A stretch of 64,000 bases of DNA from Mesostigma viride (lineage: Eukaryota > Streptophyta > Mesostigmatophyceae > Mesostigmatales > Mesostigmataceae), in assembly GCA_009746045.1 (NCBI GenBank), contig RPFO01000076.1, positions 1,843,096 through 1,907,095 of the forward strand. The letters run 5' to 3'. Below, one piece after another: positions 20,398 to 32,815 of this stretch; the stretch's first letter is position 1, and the number at the start of each line of letters is the position of its first letter. The translations under genes were made by a program, and so were the position numbers. Below the pieces are notes generated by a model. It was not told the DNA's origin. It saw nothing but the letters and a program-made list of their open reading frames with translations, and made no database searches.

Positions 20398-23300
20398 CGA
20401 CGCTCGCGGCCCCGCGGCTCCGCGGCTTAGCAGTGGGATCTGCCTAACTCCCCTTCCCGCCCCTTTGCCTTCGCAGCCCTCGGGCTGTCGGAGAGAGAGC
20501 AACGGGTCGGCAGTGAGCCAGGTTCGCCCCGCCTCGCGCGGCCGCCTCCGAAACCTCCTCAGACTGCACGCATTTCTTATGCGTGCAGACGCAGACTCAT
20601 TCTACCTGGCCACCCGAGCCAACCGTCGGCGTCGCCTCGACGCGTTGGCAGGAAGAATCGAAACGGTGATTGAAAGCATAAGTCCCCAACCCGCCCCCCC
20701 TACCCCACCACCTCCACCCCCACCCCCATCACCACCCTGCTCCATCTCCGCCCCCACCCCCGCCTGCACCCCCCTTTTCGGTCAACGCGCGCCCTTGGTC
20801 ATCGCCACCTTCAACGCCCGCACGCTCCAGCCCGACGCTGACCGCTGTCACTGCCTGCGCAGTGACGACTGTCAGTGCCATCGAGTCTCCAATCTTATTG
20901 GTTTCTGCATCGACAATAATATCGCCATCCTGGGAATCCAAGAACACAGGCGCACTGCATCGGCCCGCGGATCAACTGCCCTTGTTGCTGACGACATCGA
21001 CGGCTGGCGGTTCTACTACGGAGGCGGCGACGGCACCGGGAACGGGGGCGTCGGTCTCCTCTGCTCCCCGCTCGCCGTACGCCACATGGGCGAACCCCAG
21101 CTGGTCAACGCTCGGCTCCTCGTGGCCACTTTTCATTCGATGGAGGGCCACTCGACCTACGCCCTGACGGTGGGCGTTGGTTACGCACCCCACTCCGGCC
21201 ACCCAGAACAAGACCGCAAGGACTTCTTTGCAGCGCTGGAGAACCTGGCGAACGGCATCCCTGGTCGCAACTACCTCGCTCTGCTGCTGGACGCCAACGC
21301 CACGCTACCACCGGGTACTGGCGGATGTCAGCACGCCCCCAACGGTACGGTCTCCAATGCCAACACTGAACTTTTTGCTGATTTGCTTACGACATGCGAT
21401 TTGGTCACTGCCAACACCGCTTTCCACATAGTCCAGATGCTTTGGTCACACACACCTCGCCAACTGGCACTGAACGCTGCATTGACTATGTTGTAATGCG
21501 CAAGCGTCATCAAGGATCTGTACTAGCTGCTCGCTCGCATGTGATCCCCCTGGTGCGCTCCGATCATCGCATCGTCACCGCCCGCATCCGCCTGCGATTC
21601 CCCTCGCCCTTTCGTAAGCACGTGGCACCACCTGATTTGCGCACACTTCAGTTGCTCGAGAAATCTGACGACGCTCTGGAGGACTTCCCTGAAAAACGCG
21701 CCCACAAGCGCGCCGCAGAGGCGTTCGTCGACGCGCTGGACATCCCGGCCAGCCACGCCCAGCTGTTCGCTGCCGGCCCGGCATCGGCCCTTCGGCACCT
21801 CGCTGACAAGCTGCCCGCGGCCGGGGCCCTACTGCCCCCCGCCGCCCGCCCCGCTTCACCAGCCTGCACCGGCTCCCCGCCGTCATCCAGGCCCGGCAAG
21901 CCCTGCGCGACAACAGCGACCCCGCCCGCTACGCCCGCCTCAAAGCCGATTACCACTCGGCCATCCGGCAGGCGACCAAGGAGCAGGAGGACCTTCATGT
22001 CCGCGAGTACTTCGCCCACCTCAAGGACCAGCACGGCAAGTACGCCTGGACCCGCCTGCGTCACGCCCAACGGCCCGCCGGCGGCGCGCAGCCGGCGCCG
22101 CGGACGCTCTCTGGCTCACCGCAGCAGCAGCTCGACCAGTGGTATTCCTCCCAGTCCCGGCTGCTCGGCGCCCCCCCGCCGCCTCCGCCGCTTGGCCCTC
22201 TGGCGGCCGCACGCCTGGCAGTAGCACCGGCGGACGTCCCTGCGCCGCCCACGCCGCCCGCCGCTGAGCAGGACTACACGTACCCAGCCCTGACGGAACC
22301 CCTGGCCGACCCCAACGAGCTCCCGCCGTTCACCGAGCTCGAGCTGAGCACCGCCGCCAAGCAACTCCGCTTCTATGCCGCCGTTGGACCTGACCAGCTC
22401 CCAGCCCCGGTGATTAAGCTGACGGCGCTCACGGGGTTCCTGCTTGACGTCTGCAACCGGATCCTGCTTGCCGACGCGCCGCCGATTCCTGAGTGGCAGC
22501 ACAGCTACCGTATTATGCTGTACAAAAACAAAGGTTCCCCTGACGACCCCGCCAACTACAGAGGAGTCTGCATCCAGAGCGCCGCACTTAAGTTGTTCAT
22601 GCGCATGATCCTCAACCGCCTTCGTTCTGCTCTCGACTGTCACCTTGGGGAAAGTCAAATGGGCTTCCGTCCTGGGCGCAACACCGTCATGGCCATCTTC
22701 GTCGCGCGTCGCCTCTTCGAGGAAATCGCTCTCCTGCAACCTGGTGAGTTTCCCGCCATCCTGATCTTCGTCGACTTCATCAAGGCTTTTGATTCTGTCC
22801 TCTGGGACGCTCTATGGGCTGTACTTGCTCGCGCTCGCGTCCCCACTCCCCTGATTACCGTCATCCGCACGCTGTATGAGGGGTCGACCACTTCGGTGCG
22901 CACTCAACACGGCATTACCCCGCCATGCCCACTGCAGACCGGCGTCTGGCAGGGTTGCGTCCTGTCGCCGTACCTGTTTATTATTGTAGTGGATTATGTT
23001 ATGCGCCAGGCACGTGCTCGCTTTGCTAGCATTGCAGGCCGTGCCCCTGGCCTAGCGATCACGAACGAGCTTGGGGAAGGGGGGCCGACTAACAAGCAGA
23101 ATTTACTAGCTGACCTCATTTATGCCGACGACATCACGCTCATCGAGAAGCCGGAGTCTGCCCAACTTTGGCTGGACTGCCTGGCGCTCGAGGCTCGGGC
23201 GGTTGGTCTAGAAATCAGCCCCAAAACGGAGGCCCTGGCCCTCGGCATGGCAGGGCCCCCACCCACACTCCGCCTCTTAGACGATGCCGAGGTCAACTAC

Positions 23301-24023
23301 CCTCCTTCAGGCCGCTTCAAGCTGCTCGGCAGTTGGCTTCCCGACTGCGAGGACGACATGACGACACGGATCGGCATGGCGTGGGCGCACCTCCATGACC
23401 ACCGCCGCTGGTGGAGCAACCCCGCCCTACCCCGGATCGTCAAGCGTGACCTCTTCAAGGTCGTCATTCTGACGATCCTGACCTACGGCGCCGAGACGTG
23501 GACACTGATGCAGGAGCTGGAGCAACGACTCGACGGCGCCGTCACCAAGATGCTGCGCAAGGCCCTTAACATCCCCTTTGGTTTGCACATTAGTAATGAG
23601 GATTTGTACGCTGATTTGCCCTATGTTTCCCACATTATTAGGCACAGGCGCCTGGGCCTAGCCGGGCACCTGGCCCGCACAGATCAGGTAGATACATCAG
23701 ATAGACTAGCTGGCACCAAGCCCGCCCAGCCTGGGCGATATGTCCTCACCTGGCGTGCCCCCGGCCGCGCGCGGCAGGGCCGCCACCCGTGGACTTTTCG
23801 TGATAGACTCGGCATGGACATGTGCTACACTAGACGTGACGGGCTCACCCCCGGGCAGCCTCCTGGTTTGTCTGTAATATGGAGGCAGATGGTGCGCAAG
23901 GATAGATGGCAAGTAGTGATGAAGGAGACCACCCCCAAGCCTGTGGGGGCTCCGCGTGTGACCAAGTATGGCATTCATAGCGATTCGGGCCGCGGTGCCC
24001 ACACCCCTGTAACTAGGACCTAG
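20394..24023 (+). pseudogene. LINE ORF2 (endonuclease-RT), copy 1
   Basis: Its ATG overlaps the ORF1 stop (ATGA). The endonuclease of the APE family has ATFNART, IQEHRR, GVGLLCS, LLLDANAT and the C-terminal RSDHRIV motif (SDH, about 21557). RT motifs are IFVDFIKAFDSV, TGVWQGCVLSP and LIYADDITLI, followed by VILTILTYGAETWTLM. A proline run sits before the endonuclease. Single-base losses near 20428, 21415 and 21838 shift the frame relative to the sister copies, so it is not translatable as one protein. It supplies nicking and target-primed reverse transcription. Confidence 0.88.
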
Positions 24024-24078
24024 ATAGCTTATACCATCCATTCCATCCCATGTTCCGCTCCCACTGAGGGCTTATGCT

Positions 24079-24097
24079 CACGTGACGCAGTCACGTG
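24079..24097 (+). other. 3' UTR hairpin of LINE-1 copy
   Basis: CACGTGAC-gca-GTCACGTG: an 8-bp stem with a 3-nt loop, just upstream of the (TTAA)n tail. Identical in copies 2 (24286-24304) and 3 (32465-32483). Probably the structure recognised by the RT. Confidence 0.75.
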
Positions 24098-24266
24098 TCT
24101 ATTAATTAATTAATTAATGGGCAACATTTGTAGGCTCTGTGAAACAAAACTCAGGCCCATTGGGCCACTGGAGCTATTTTTCATTAGCATCACAATTACA
24201 ACGCAGTACAACGCAGTGGGAAAAATGAGAGCCCTTCACAACATGACGCAACGACATGAGCCCCAT

Positions 24267-26988
24267 TAATTAATTAATTAATAGACACGTGACTGCGTCA
24301 CGTGAGCATAAGTCCTCAGTGGGAGGGGAACATGGGATGGAATGGATGGTATAAGCTATCTAGGTCCTAGTTACAGGGGTGTGGGCACCGCGGCCCGAAT
24401 CGCTATGAATGCCATACTTGGTCACACGCGGAGCCCCCACAGGCTTGGGGGTGGTCTCCTTCATCACTACTTGCCATCTATCCTTGCGCACCATCTGCCT
24501 CCATATTACAGACAAACCAGGAGGCTGCCCGGGGGTGAGCCCGTCACGTCTAGTGTAGCACATGTCCATGCCGAGTCTATCACGAAAAGTCCACGGGTGG
24601 CGGCCCTGCCGCGCGCGGCCGGGGGCACGCCAGGTGAGGACATATCGCCCAGGCTGGGCGGGCTTGGTGCCAGCTAGTCTATCTGATGTATCTACCTGAT
24701 CTGTGCGGGCCAGGTGCCCGGCTAGGCCCAGGCGCCTGTGCCTAATAATGTGGGAAACATAGGGCAAATCAGCGTACAAATCCTCATTACTAATGTGCAA
24801 ACCAAAGGGGATGTTAAGGGCCTTGCGCAGCATCTTGGTGACGGCGCCGTCGAGTCGTTGCTCCAGCTCCTGCATCAGTGTCCACGTCTCGGCGCCGTAG
24901 GTCAGGATCGTCAGAATGACGACCTTGAAGAGGTCACGCTTGACGATCCGGGGTAGGGCGGGGTTGCTCCACCAGCGGCGGTGGTCATGGAGGTGCGCCC
25001 ACGCCATGCCGATCCGTGTCGTCATGTCGTCCTCGCAGTCGGGAAGCCAACTGCCGAGCAGCTTGAAGCGGCCTGAAGGAGGGTAGTTGACCTCGGCATC
25101 GTCTAAGAGGCGGAGTGTGGGTGGGGGCCCTGCCATGCCGAGGGCCAGGGCCTCCGTTTTGGGGCTGATTTCTAGACCAACCGCCCGAGCCTCGAGCGCC
25201 AGGCAGTCCAGCCAAAGTTGGGCAGACTCCGGCTTCTCGATGAGCGTGATGTCGTCGGCATAAATGAGGTCAGCTAGTAAATTCTGCTTGTTAGTCGGCC
25301 CCCCTTCCCCAAGCTCGTTCGTGATCGCTAGGCCAGGGGCACGGCCTGCAATGCTAGCAAAGCGAGCACGTGCCTGGCGCATAACATAATCCACTACAAT
25401 AATAAACAGGTACGGCGACAGGACGCAACCCTGCCAGACGCCGGTCTGCAGTGGGCATGGCGGGGTAATGCCGTGTTGAGTGCGCACCGAAGTGGTCGAC
25501 CCCTCATACAGCGTGCGGATGACGGTAATCAGGGGAGTGGGGACGCGAGCGCGAGCAAGTACAGCCCACAGAGCGTCCCAGAGGACAGAATCAAAAGCCT
25601 TGATGAAGTCGACGAAGATCAGGATGGCGGGAAACTCACCAGGTTGCAGGAGAGCGATTTCCTCGAAGAGGCGACGCGCGACGAAGATGGCCATGACGGT
25701 GTTGCGCCCAGGACGGAAGCCCATTTGACTTTCCCCAAGGTGACAGTCGAGAGCAGAACGAAGGCGGTTGAGGATCATGCGCATGAACAACTTAAGTGCG
25801 GCGCTCTGGATGCAGACTCCTCTGTAGTTGGCGGGGTCGTCAGGGGAACATTTGTTTTTGTACAGCATAATACGGTAGCTGTGCTGCCACTCAGGAATCG
25901 GCGGCACGTCGGCAAGCAGGATCCGGTTGCAGACGTCAAGCAGGAACCCCGTGAGCGCCGTCAGCTTAATCACCGGGCTGGGAGCTGGTCAGGTCCAACG
26001 GCGGCATAAAAGCGGAGTTGCTTGGCGGCGGTGCTCAGCTCGAGCTCGGTGAACGGCGGGAGCTCGTTGGGGTCGGCCAGGGGTTCCGTCAGGGCTGGGT
26101 ACGTGTAGTCCTGCTCAGCGGCGGGCGGCGTGGGCGGCGCAGGGACGTCCGCCGGTGCTACTGCCAGGCGTGCGGCCGCCAGAGGGCCAAGCGGCGGAGG
26201 CGGCGGGGGGGCGCCGAGCAGCCGGGACTGGGAGGAATACCACTGGTCGAGCTGCTGCTGCGGTGAGCCAGAGAGCGTCCGCGGCGCCGGCTGCGCGGCG
26301 CCGGCGGGCCGTTGGGCGTGACGCAGGCGGGTCCAGGCGTACTTGCCGTGCTGGTCCTTGAGGTGGGCGAAGTACTCGCGGACATGAAGGTCCTCCTGCT
26401 CCTTGGTCGCCTGCCGGATGGCCGAGTGGTAATCGGCTTTGAGGCGGGCGGGGTCGCTGTTGTCGCGCAGGGCTTGCCGGGCCTGGATGACGGCGGGGAG
26501 CCGGTGCAGGCTGGTGAAGCGGGGCGGGCGGCGGGGGGCAGTAGGGCCCGGCCGCAGGCAGCTTGTCAGCGAGGTGCCGAAGGGCCGATGCCGGGCCGGC
26601 AGCGAACAGCTGGGCGTGGCTGGCCGGGATGTCCAGCGCGTCGACGAACGCCTCTGCGGCGCGCTTGTGGGTGCGTTTTTCAGGGAAGTCCTCCAGAGCG
26701 TCGTCAGATTTCTCGAGCAACTGAAGTGTGCGCAAATCAGGGGGTGCCACGTGCTTACGAAAGGGCGAGGGGAATCGCAGGCGGATGCGGGCGGTGACGA
26801 TGCGATGATCGGAGCGCACCAGGGGGATCACATGCGAGCGAGCAGCTAGTACAGACCCTTGATGACGCTTGCGCATTACAACATAGTCAATGCAGCGTTC
26901 AGTGCCAGTTGGCGAGGTGTGTGTGACCAAAGCATCTGGACTATGTGGAAAGCGAGTGTTGGCAGTGACCAAATCGCATGTCGTAATG
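24267..26988 (-). mobile_element. LINE-2 copy: inverted, 5'-truncated
   Basis: A 2.7-kb copy of the same LINE in reverse orientation, flanked by a 12-bp duplication CATGAGCCCCAT (24255-24266, 26989-27000). It starts at the base equivalent to about 21387 of copy 1, within ORF2, and keeps the 3' hairpin and TTAA tail (at 24267-24285). 5' truncation with a variable-length duplication is the signature of target-primed reverse transcription. Confidence 0.92.
24360..26977 (-). pseudogene. LINE ORF2 C-terminal two thirds, copy 2
   Basis: The RT part is open from 25973 to 24360 (537 aa), almost identical to copy 1 (differences such as ADVPP for ADAPP and NKCSPDD for NKGSPDD). Upstream sequence lies in other frames because of single-base losses, for example one C near 25976. 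The SDH end of the endonuclease (RSDHRIV) is still present near 26820; the rest of the endonuclease is absent through truncation. Confidence 0.85.
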
Positions 26989-27170
26989 CATGAGCCCCAT
27001 AAACGGGGCCATAGTGAGCTTGGAGGGTCAAAACGTTGAAAATAGGTGTTGTATAAGTTATACAGCATCAAACATGCATCAAACATCATGACTGGATGAC
27101 CTAATATGACTGAATCAGGCAGCCATAGATAGCCAAGATGAGGTGACCCAAGAGGATGATGTGACGGAAT

Positions 27171-27674
27171 GCAATATACGAGAATGCTCATAACTTTTGA
27201 CTCCGGCCATGAAATTTCATCGGGTTGGTTGCATTAGACTCGTCTTTTGAAGACGAACACGCTGATATAATTTTCTACAGCTATCGCTCAATATTTCCGA
27301 AGATACCGGCACCGCCCTGCCCAGCAAATATCGCTGTTGCAATATACGAGAATGCTCATAACTTTTGACTCCGGCCATGAAATTTCATCGGGTTGGTTGC
27401 ATTAGACTCGTCTTTTGAAGACAAACACGCTGATATAATTTTCTACAGCTATCGCTCAATATTTCCGAAGATACCGGAACCGCCCTGCCCAGCAAATATC
27501 GCTGTTGCAATATACGAGAATGCTCATAACTTTTGACTCCGGCCATGAAACTTCATCGGGTTGGTTGCATTAGACTCGTCTTTTGAAGACGAACACGCTG
27601 ATATAATTTCCTCTAGCTATCGCTCAATATTTCCGAAGATACCGGCACCGCCCTGCCCAGCAAATATCGCTGTT
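27171..27674 (+). repeat. Three tandem 168-bp 5' monomers of LINE-3 copy
   Basis: Units start at 27171, 27339 and 27507, with the same phase and number as in copy 1. Confidence 0.85.
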
Positions 27675-27687
27675 TTTTCAGCTCGAT

Positions 27688-29156
27688 ATGGCGGAATACG
27701 ACTCATCCCAGCAATCACAAGCGTCCGCGGCCCTGCACCAACTCGCTGATGAAGCCATGGCGTCATTGGAAACACCCTTGCACGCTATGCCGGACGCCAC
27801 TGTCAGCATCCAGCCGCTCCACTCCACCGCTCCGCCGAACAGCGACCCTGCCATGGATACCCGCGAGGAGGCCTTTTCTGCGAGGAAGCTGCCGCATTTT
27901 TACCTGGCAAATGGCCAGGCCTTAACGCCATCATGCGCCTGTCCCGAGCTGCCGCCCTCACCATCCTGCACCTGGCTGCCGAGAAAAAGTGCGAGATCCG
28001 GGACTGCAACCAACAGGTTACCCACCTGTCGGACTTTCTCCACGACGACCCCGACGACACTGACCTCTGCCTCGCAGTCTGGTGGACGTGCTCCCGTCTT
28101 TCCGACAGCGCCCTTGAGCGCTTTGTCATGGCCTCTCTGGACCTGGGAGCCGACCCCACTGTTGCGGCCGCCATCAACATCACCGCCAAGCAAGTCGCCA
28201 ATACGTGCTTCGATCGCCTCCCTCCCCTCCTCAACGCTGCCCTCAACCCTGTCCACAACCACCTCGCCACCCACCACGCCCATTCCTCACACGCCGACAC
28301 CTCCATCCACTCCGCCATCACCCACATTGCAGCAGGGCTGCAGCAGCAGCAGCAGCTCCTCCACCAGCTCCAGCAACAACTTGCCGCCTCCATAACTCCT
28401 GCCAAGACCACCTATGCCGCCACGCTTCAGAACCCTACGGAGCTCATCAACGAAATCAAAACAGCCGTCAAGGCCAGCACAAGGGATGCTATGCACGAAC
28501 CCATTCGCTCATGCAGTATTGTGGTACGTGGCGTCCCCTCGAACGTCAACGATGCACGCCTGGGCACCTACCTCCGGGGCGACCCCTTCCTGGGGAAGCT
28601 CGGCGTGGCCCAAAGCGTCGTCATCAAAACGGCACGACGGCTCGGCGGCCCCACCGCCCCTGTCTTGGTGGAATTCCACCGCAAGGAGGACAAACTGCAG
28701 GTGCAGAAGGCCCGCCGGAACCTCCACGATACCCAACTGAGCATCGACGATTACTATACCCCGGAGCAGCTTGAGGCCCGGGCTGCCGCTTTGAACCGGC
28801 CGGAGGTCCACGAGGCTCGGGCAGCCAAGCAGGCCAACCCGCAACTACGGTGCAGCATCTATGCCCGCCTCTTTAATGGCGTCTTCATCGTCCGCATTAA
28901 CGGCCAGGACCTTCCTCCAATGACGGCGACCCCCATGGATACCGCCGTGCCAGCGCCCCAGCCCCCTGCTCGGCCCCCGCCGTCACCGCCATCGCCACCG
29001 GCATCGACGGTCACCTGCTCCCCAGCACGTGTGGGGATCCGCCGGGGCAACTTCAGCTCAGGTATGGCTGCCAGGCTTGGCCGTCCCCCTAATAAATTCG
29101 TTCGCTTTGCACCTGAGCCGGAGCCCGCGCTGCGAACCCTTCTCTCCTATCAATGA
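27688..29156 (+). pseudogene. LINE ORF1, copy 3
   Basis: Same protein as at 18930-20397. Here the frame is intact across the site that is broken in copy 1 (SDSALERFVMASL) but is broken near 27881, where one C is missing (TCTGCGAGG against TCTGCCGAGG). The long downstream frame runs 27933-29156 and includes the RRM-like block. The stop codon overlaps the ORF2 start. Confidence 0.7.
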
Positions 29157-32100
29157 CGACGCTCGCGGCCCCGCGGCTCCGCGGCTCTAGCAGTGGGATC
29201 TGCCTAACTCCCCTTCCCGCCCCTTTGCCTTCGCAGCCCTCGGGCTGTCGGAGAGAGAGCAACGGGTCGGCAGTGAGCCAGGTTCGCCCCGCCTCGCGCG
29301 GCCGCCTCCGAAACCTCCTCAGACTGCACGCATTTCTTATGCGTGCAGACGCAAACTCATTCTACCTGGCCACCCGAGCCAACCGTCGGCGTCGCCTCGA
29401 CGCGTTGGCAGGAAGAATCGAAATGGTGATTGAAAGCATAAGTCCCCAACCCGCCCCCCCTACCCCACCACCTCCACCCCCACCCCCATCACCACCCTGC
29501 TCCATCTCCGCCCCCACCCCCGCCTGCACCCCCCTTTTCGGTCAACGCGCGCCCTTGGTCATCGCCACCTTCAACGCCCGCACGCTCCAGCCCGACGCTG
29601 ACCGCTGTCACTGCCTGCGCAGTGACGACTGTCAGTGCCATCGAGTCTCCAATCTTATTGGTTTCTGCATCGACAATAATATCGCCATCCTGGGAATCCA
29701 AGAACACAGGCGCACTGCATCGGCCCGCGGATCAACTGTCCTTGTTGCTGACGACATCGACGGCTGGCGGTTCTACTACGGAGGCGGCGACGGCACCGGG
29801 AACGGGGGCGTCGGTCTCCTCTGCTCCCCGCTCGCCGTACGCCACATGGGCGAACCCCAGCTGGTCAACGCTCGGCTCCTCGTGGCCACTTTTCATTCGA
29901 TGGAGGGCCACTCGACCTACGCCCTGACGGTGGGCGTTGGTTACGCACCCCACTCCGGCCACCCAGAACAAGACCGCAAGGACTTCTTTGCAGCGCTGGA
30001 GAACCTGGCGAACGGCATCCCTGGTCGCAACTACCTCGCTCTGCTGCTGGACGCCAACGCCACGCTACCACCGGGTACTGGCGGATGTCAGCACGCCCCC
30101 AACGAGGCGTTCGTCGACGCGCTGGACATCCCGGCCAGCCACGCCCAGCTGTTCGCTGCCGGCCCGGCATCGGCCCTTCGGCACCTCGCTGACAAGCTGC
30201 CCGCGGCCGGGGCCCTACTGCCCCCCCGCCGCCCGCCCCGCTTCACCAGCCTGCACCGGCTCCCCGCCGTCATCCAGGCCCGGCAAGCCCTGCGCGACAA
30301 CCGCGACCCCGCCCGCTACGCCCGCCTCAAAGCCGATTACCACTCGGCCATCCGGCAGGCGACCAAGGAGCAGGAGGACCTTCATGTCCGCGAGTACTTC
30401 GCCCACCTCAAGGACCAGCACGGCAAGTACGCCTGGACCCGCCTGCGTCACGCCCAACGGCCCGCCGGCGGCGCGCAGCCGGCGCCGCGGACGCTCTCTG
30501 GCTCACCGCAGCAGCAGCTCGACCAGTGGTATTCCTCCCAGTCCCGGCTGCTCGGCGCCCCCCCGCCGCCTCCGCCGCTTGGCCCTCTGGCGGCCGCACG
30601 CCTGGCAGTAGCACCGGCGGACGTCCCTGCGCCGCCCACGCCGCCCGCCGCTGAGCAGGACTACACGTACCCAGCCCTGACGGAACCCCTGGCCCACCCC
30701 AACGAGCTCCCGCCGTTCACCGAGCTCGAGCTGAGCACCGCCGCCAAGCAACTCCGCTTCTATGCTGCCGTTGGACCTGACCAGCTCCCAGCCCCGGTGA
30801 TTAAGCTGACGGCGCTCACGGGGTTCCTGCTTGACGTCTGCAACCGGATCCTGCTTGCCGACGCGCCGCCGATTCCTGAGTGGCAGCACAGCTACCGTAT
30901 TATGCTGTACAAAAACAAATGTTCCCCTGACGACCCCGCCAACTACAGAGGAGTCTGCATCCAGAGCGCCGCACTTAAGTTGTTCATGCGCATGATCCTC
31001 AACCGCCTTCGTTCTGCTCTCGACTGTCACCTTGGGGAAAGTCAAATGGGCTTCCGTCCTGGGCGCAACACCGTCATGGCCATCTTCGTCGCGCGTCGCC
31101 TCTTCGAGGAAATCGCTCTCCTGCAACCTGGTGAGTTTCCCGCCATCCTGATCTTCGTCGACTTCATCAAGGCTTTTGATTCTGTCCTCTGGGACGCTCT
31201 ATGGGCTGTACTTGCTCGCGCTCGCGTCCCCACTCCCCTGATTACCGTCATCCGCACGCTGTATGAGGGGTCGACCACTTCGGTGCGCACTCAACACGGC
31301 ATTACCCCGCCCTGCCCACTGCAGACCGGCGTCTGGCAGGGTTGCGTCCTGTCGCCGTACCTGTTTATTATTGTAGTGGATTATGTTATGCGCCAGGCAC
31401 GTGCTCGCTTTGCTAGCATTGCAGGCCGTGCCCCTGGCCTAGCGATCACGAACGAGCTTGGGGAAGGGGGGCCGACTAACAAGCAGAATTTACTAGCTGA
31501 CCTCATTTATGCCGACGACATCACGCTCATCGAGAAGCCGGAGTCTGCCCAACTTTGGCTGGACTGCCTGGCGCTCGAGGCTCGGGCGGTTGGTCTAGAA
31601 ATCAGCCCCAAAACGGAGGCCCTGGCCCTCGGCATGGCAGGGCCCCCACCCACACTCCGCCTCTTAGACGATGCCGAGGTCAACTACCCTCCTTCAGGCC
31701 GCTTCAAGCTGCTCGGCAGTTGGCTTCCCGACTGCGAGGACGACATGACGACACGGATCGGCATGGCGTGGGCGCACCTCCATGACCACCGCCGCTGGTG
31801 GAGCGTCCCGCCCTACCCCGGATCGTCAAGCGTGACCTCTTCAAGGTCGTCATTCTGACGATCCTGACCTACGGCGCCGAGACGTGGACACTGATGCAGG
31901 AGCTGGAGCAACGACTCGACGGCGCCGTCACCAAGATGCTGCGCAAGGCCCTTAACATCCCCTTTGGTTTGCACATTAGTAATGAGGATTTGTACGCTGA
32001 TTTGCCCTATGTTTCCCACATTATTAGGCACAGGCGCCTGGGCCTAGCCGGGCACCTGGCCCGCACAGATCAGGTAGATACATCAGATAGACTAGCTGGC

Positions 32101-32409
32101 ACCAAGCCCGCCCAGCCTGGGCGATATGTCCTCACCTGGCGTGCCCCCGGCCGCGCGCGGCAGGGCCGCCACCCGTGGACTTTTCGTGATAGACTCGGCA
32201 TGGACATGTGCTACACTAGACGTGACGGGCTCACCCCCGGGCAGCCTCCTGGTTTGTCTGTAATATGGAGGCAGATGGTGCGCAAGGATAGATGGCAAGT
32301 AGTGATGAAGGAGACCACCCCCAAGCCTGTGGGGGCTCCGCGTGTGACCAAGTATGGCATTCATAGCGATTCGGGCCGCGGTGCCCACACCCCTGTAACT
32401 AGGACCTAG
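29153..32409 (+). pseudogene. LINE ORF2, copy 3 (endonuclease deleted in part)
   Basis: Open for 901 aa from ATG 29153 to 31858. Endonuclease residues N141, E184 and D300 are present, but the block holding the SDH motif is missing: residue 317 jumps directly to the post-endonuclease linker (junction about 30105). RT has D670 (IFVDFIKAFD), TGVWQGCVLSP and YADD at 786-789. A 1-bp loss near 31805 then shifts the frame, and the remainder, including LTYGAETWTLM, continues in frame 31798-32409. Relative to copy 1 the RT is the best preserved, but the endonuclease cannot be functional. Confidence 0.88.
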
Positions 32410-32815
32410 ATAGCTTATACCATCCATTCCATCCCATGTTCCGCTCCCACTGAGGGCTTATGCTCACGTGACGCAGTCACGTGTCTATTAATTAATTAAT
32501 TAATTAATAGATAGCCAAAGCATCATCCACTCTCACAACGTGTTGAGCACATGCCTCGTGGGAACGGAGGTGCTGGGTTTTCATTCCATAACGCGTGCAA
32601 TACTGAAAGAAAGAGGCACGTGTAATGCAAGGCTTGGATAGGTTGAGTGATCCATGAGCTTACATGCAGGCAAAGATGACGCTGGAATGCATGCTAGCAA
32701 ATGGTGGCAAGATGCTAACAACACATGATTATACACCATGATTATGGGCACCTAGCTGGTCTTCTTGCACAATCAACGCAGTATAAACCATCAACATCCA
32801 ATCCTCACGATATAT

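Larger units (their letters stand above)
18392..24116 (+). mobile_element. LINE-1 copy: near full-length APE-type LINE
   Basis: A 5.7-kb non-LTR retrotransposon with a 5-bp duplication ATGGG (18387-18391, 24117-24121). Comparison with the uninterrupted sequence at 36527-38263 confirms the empty site. Order: short leader, three tandem 168-bp monomers, ORF1, ORF2 (overlapping by ATGA), 75-bp 3' UTR with a hairpin, and a (TTAA)n tail instead of poly(A). Both ORFs carry small indels, so it is not currently coding. The name LINE-1 here is only a copy number, not the L1 clade. Confidence 0.9.
27137..32506 (+). mobile_element. LINE-3 copy: full 5' end, internal deletion
   Basis: A 5.4-kb copy flanked by ATAGATAGCCAA (27125-27136, 32507-32518). 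Its 5' end is about 13-16 bp longer than in copy 1 (begins GATGAGGTGACCC). It has three 168-bp monomers, ORF1, ORF2, the 3' hairpin and a TTAA tail. A 375-bp in-frame deletion (relative to an intact frame) removes the end of the endonuclease. Confidence 0.92.
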
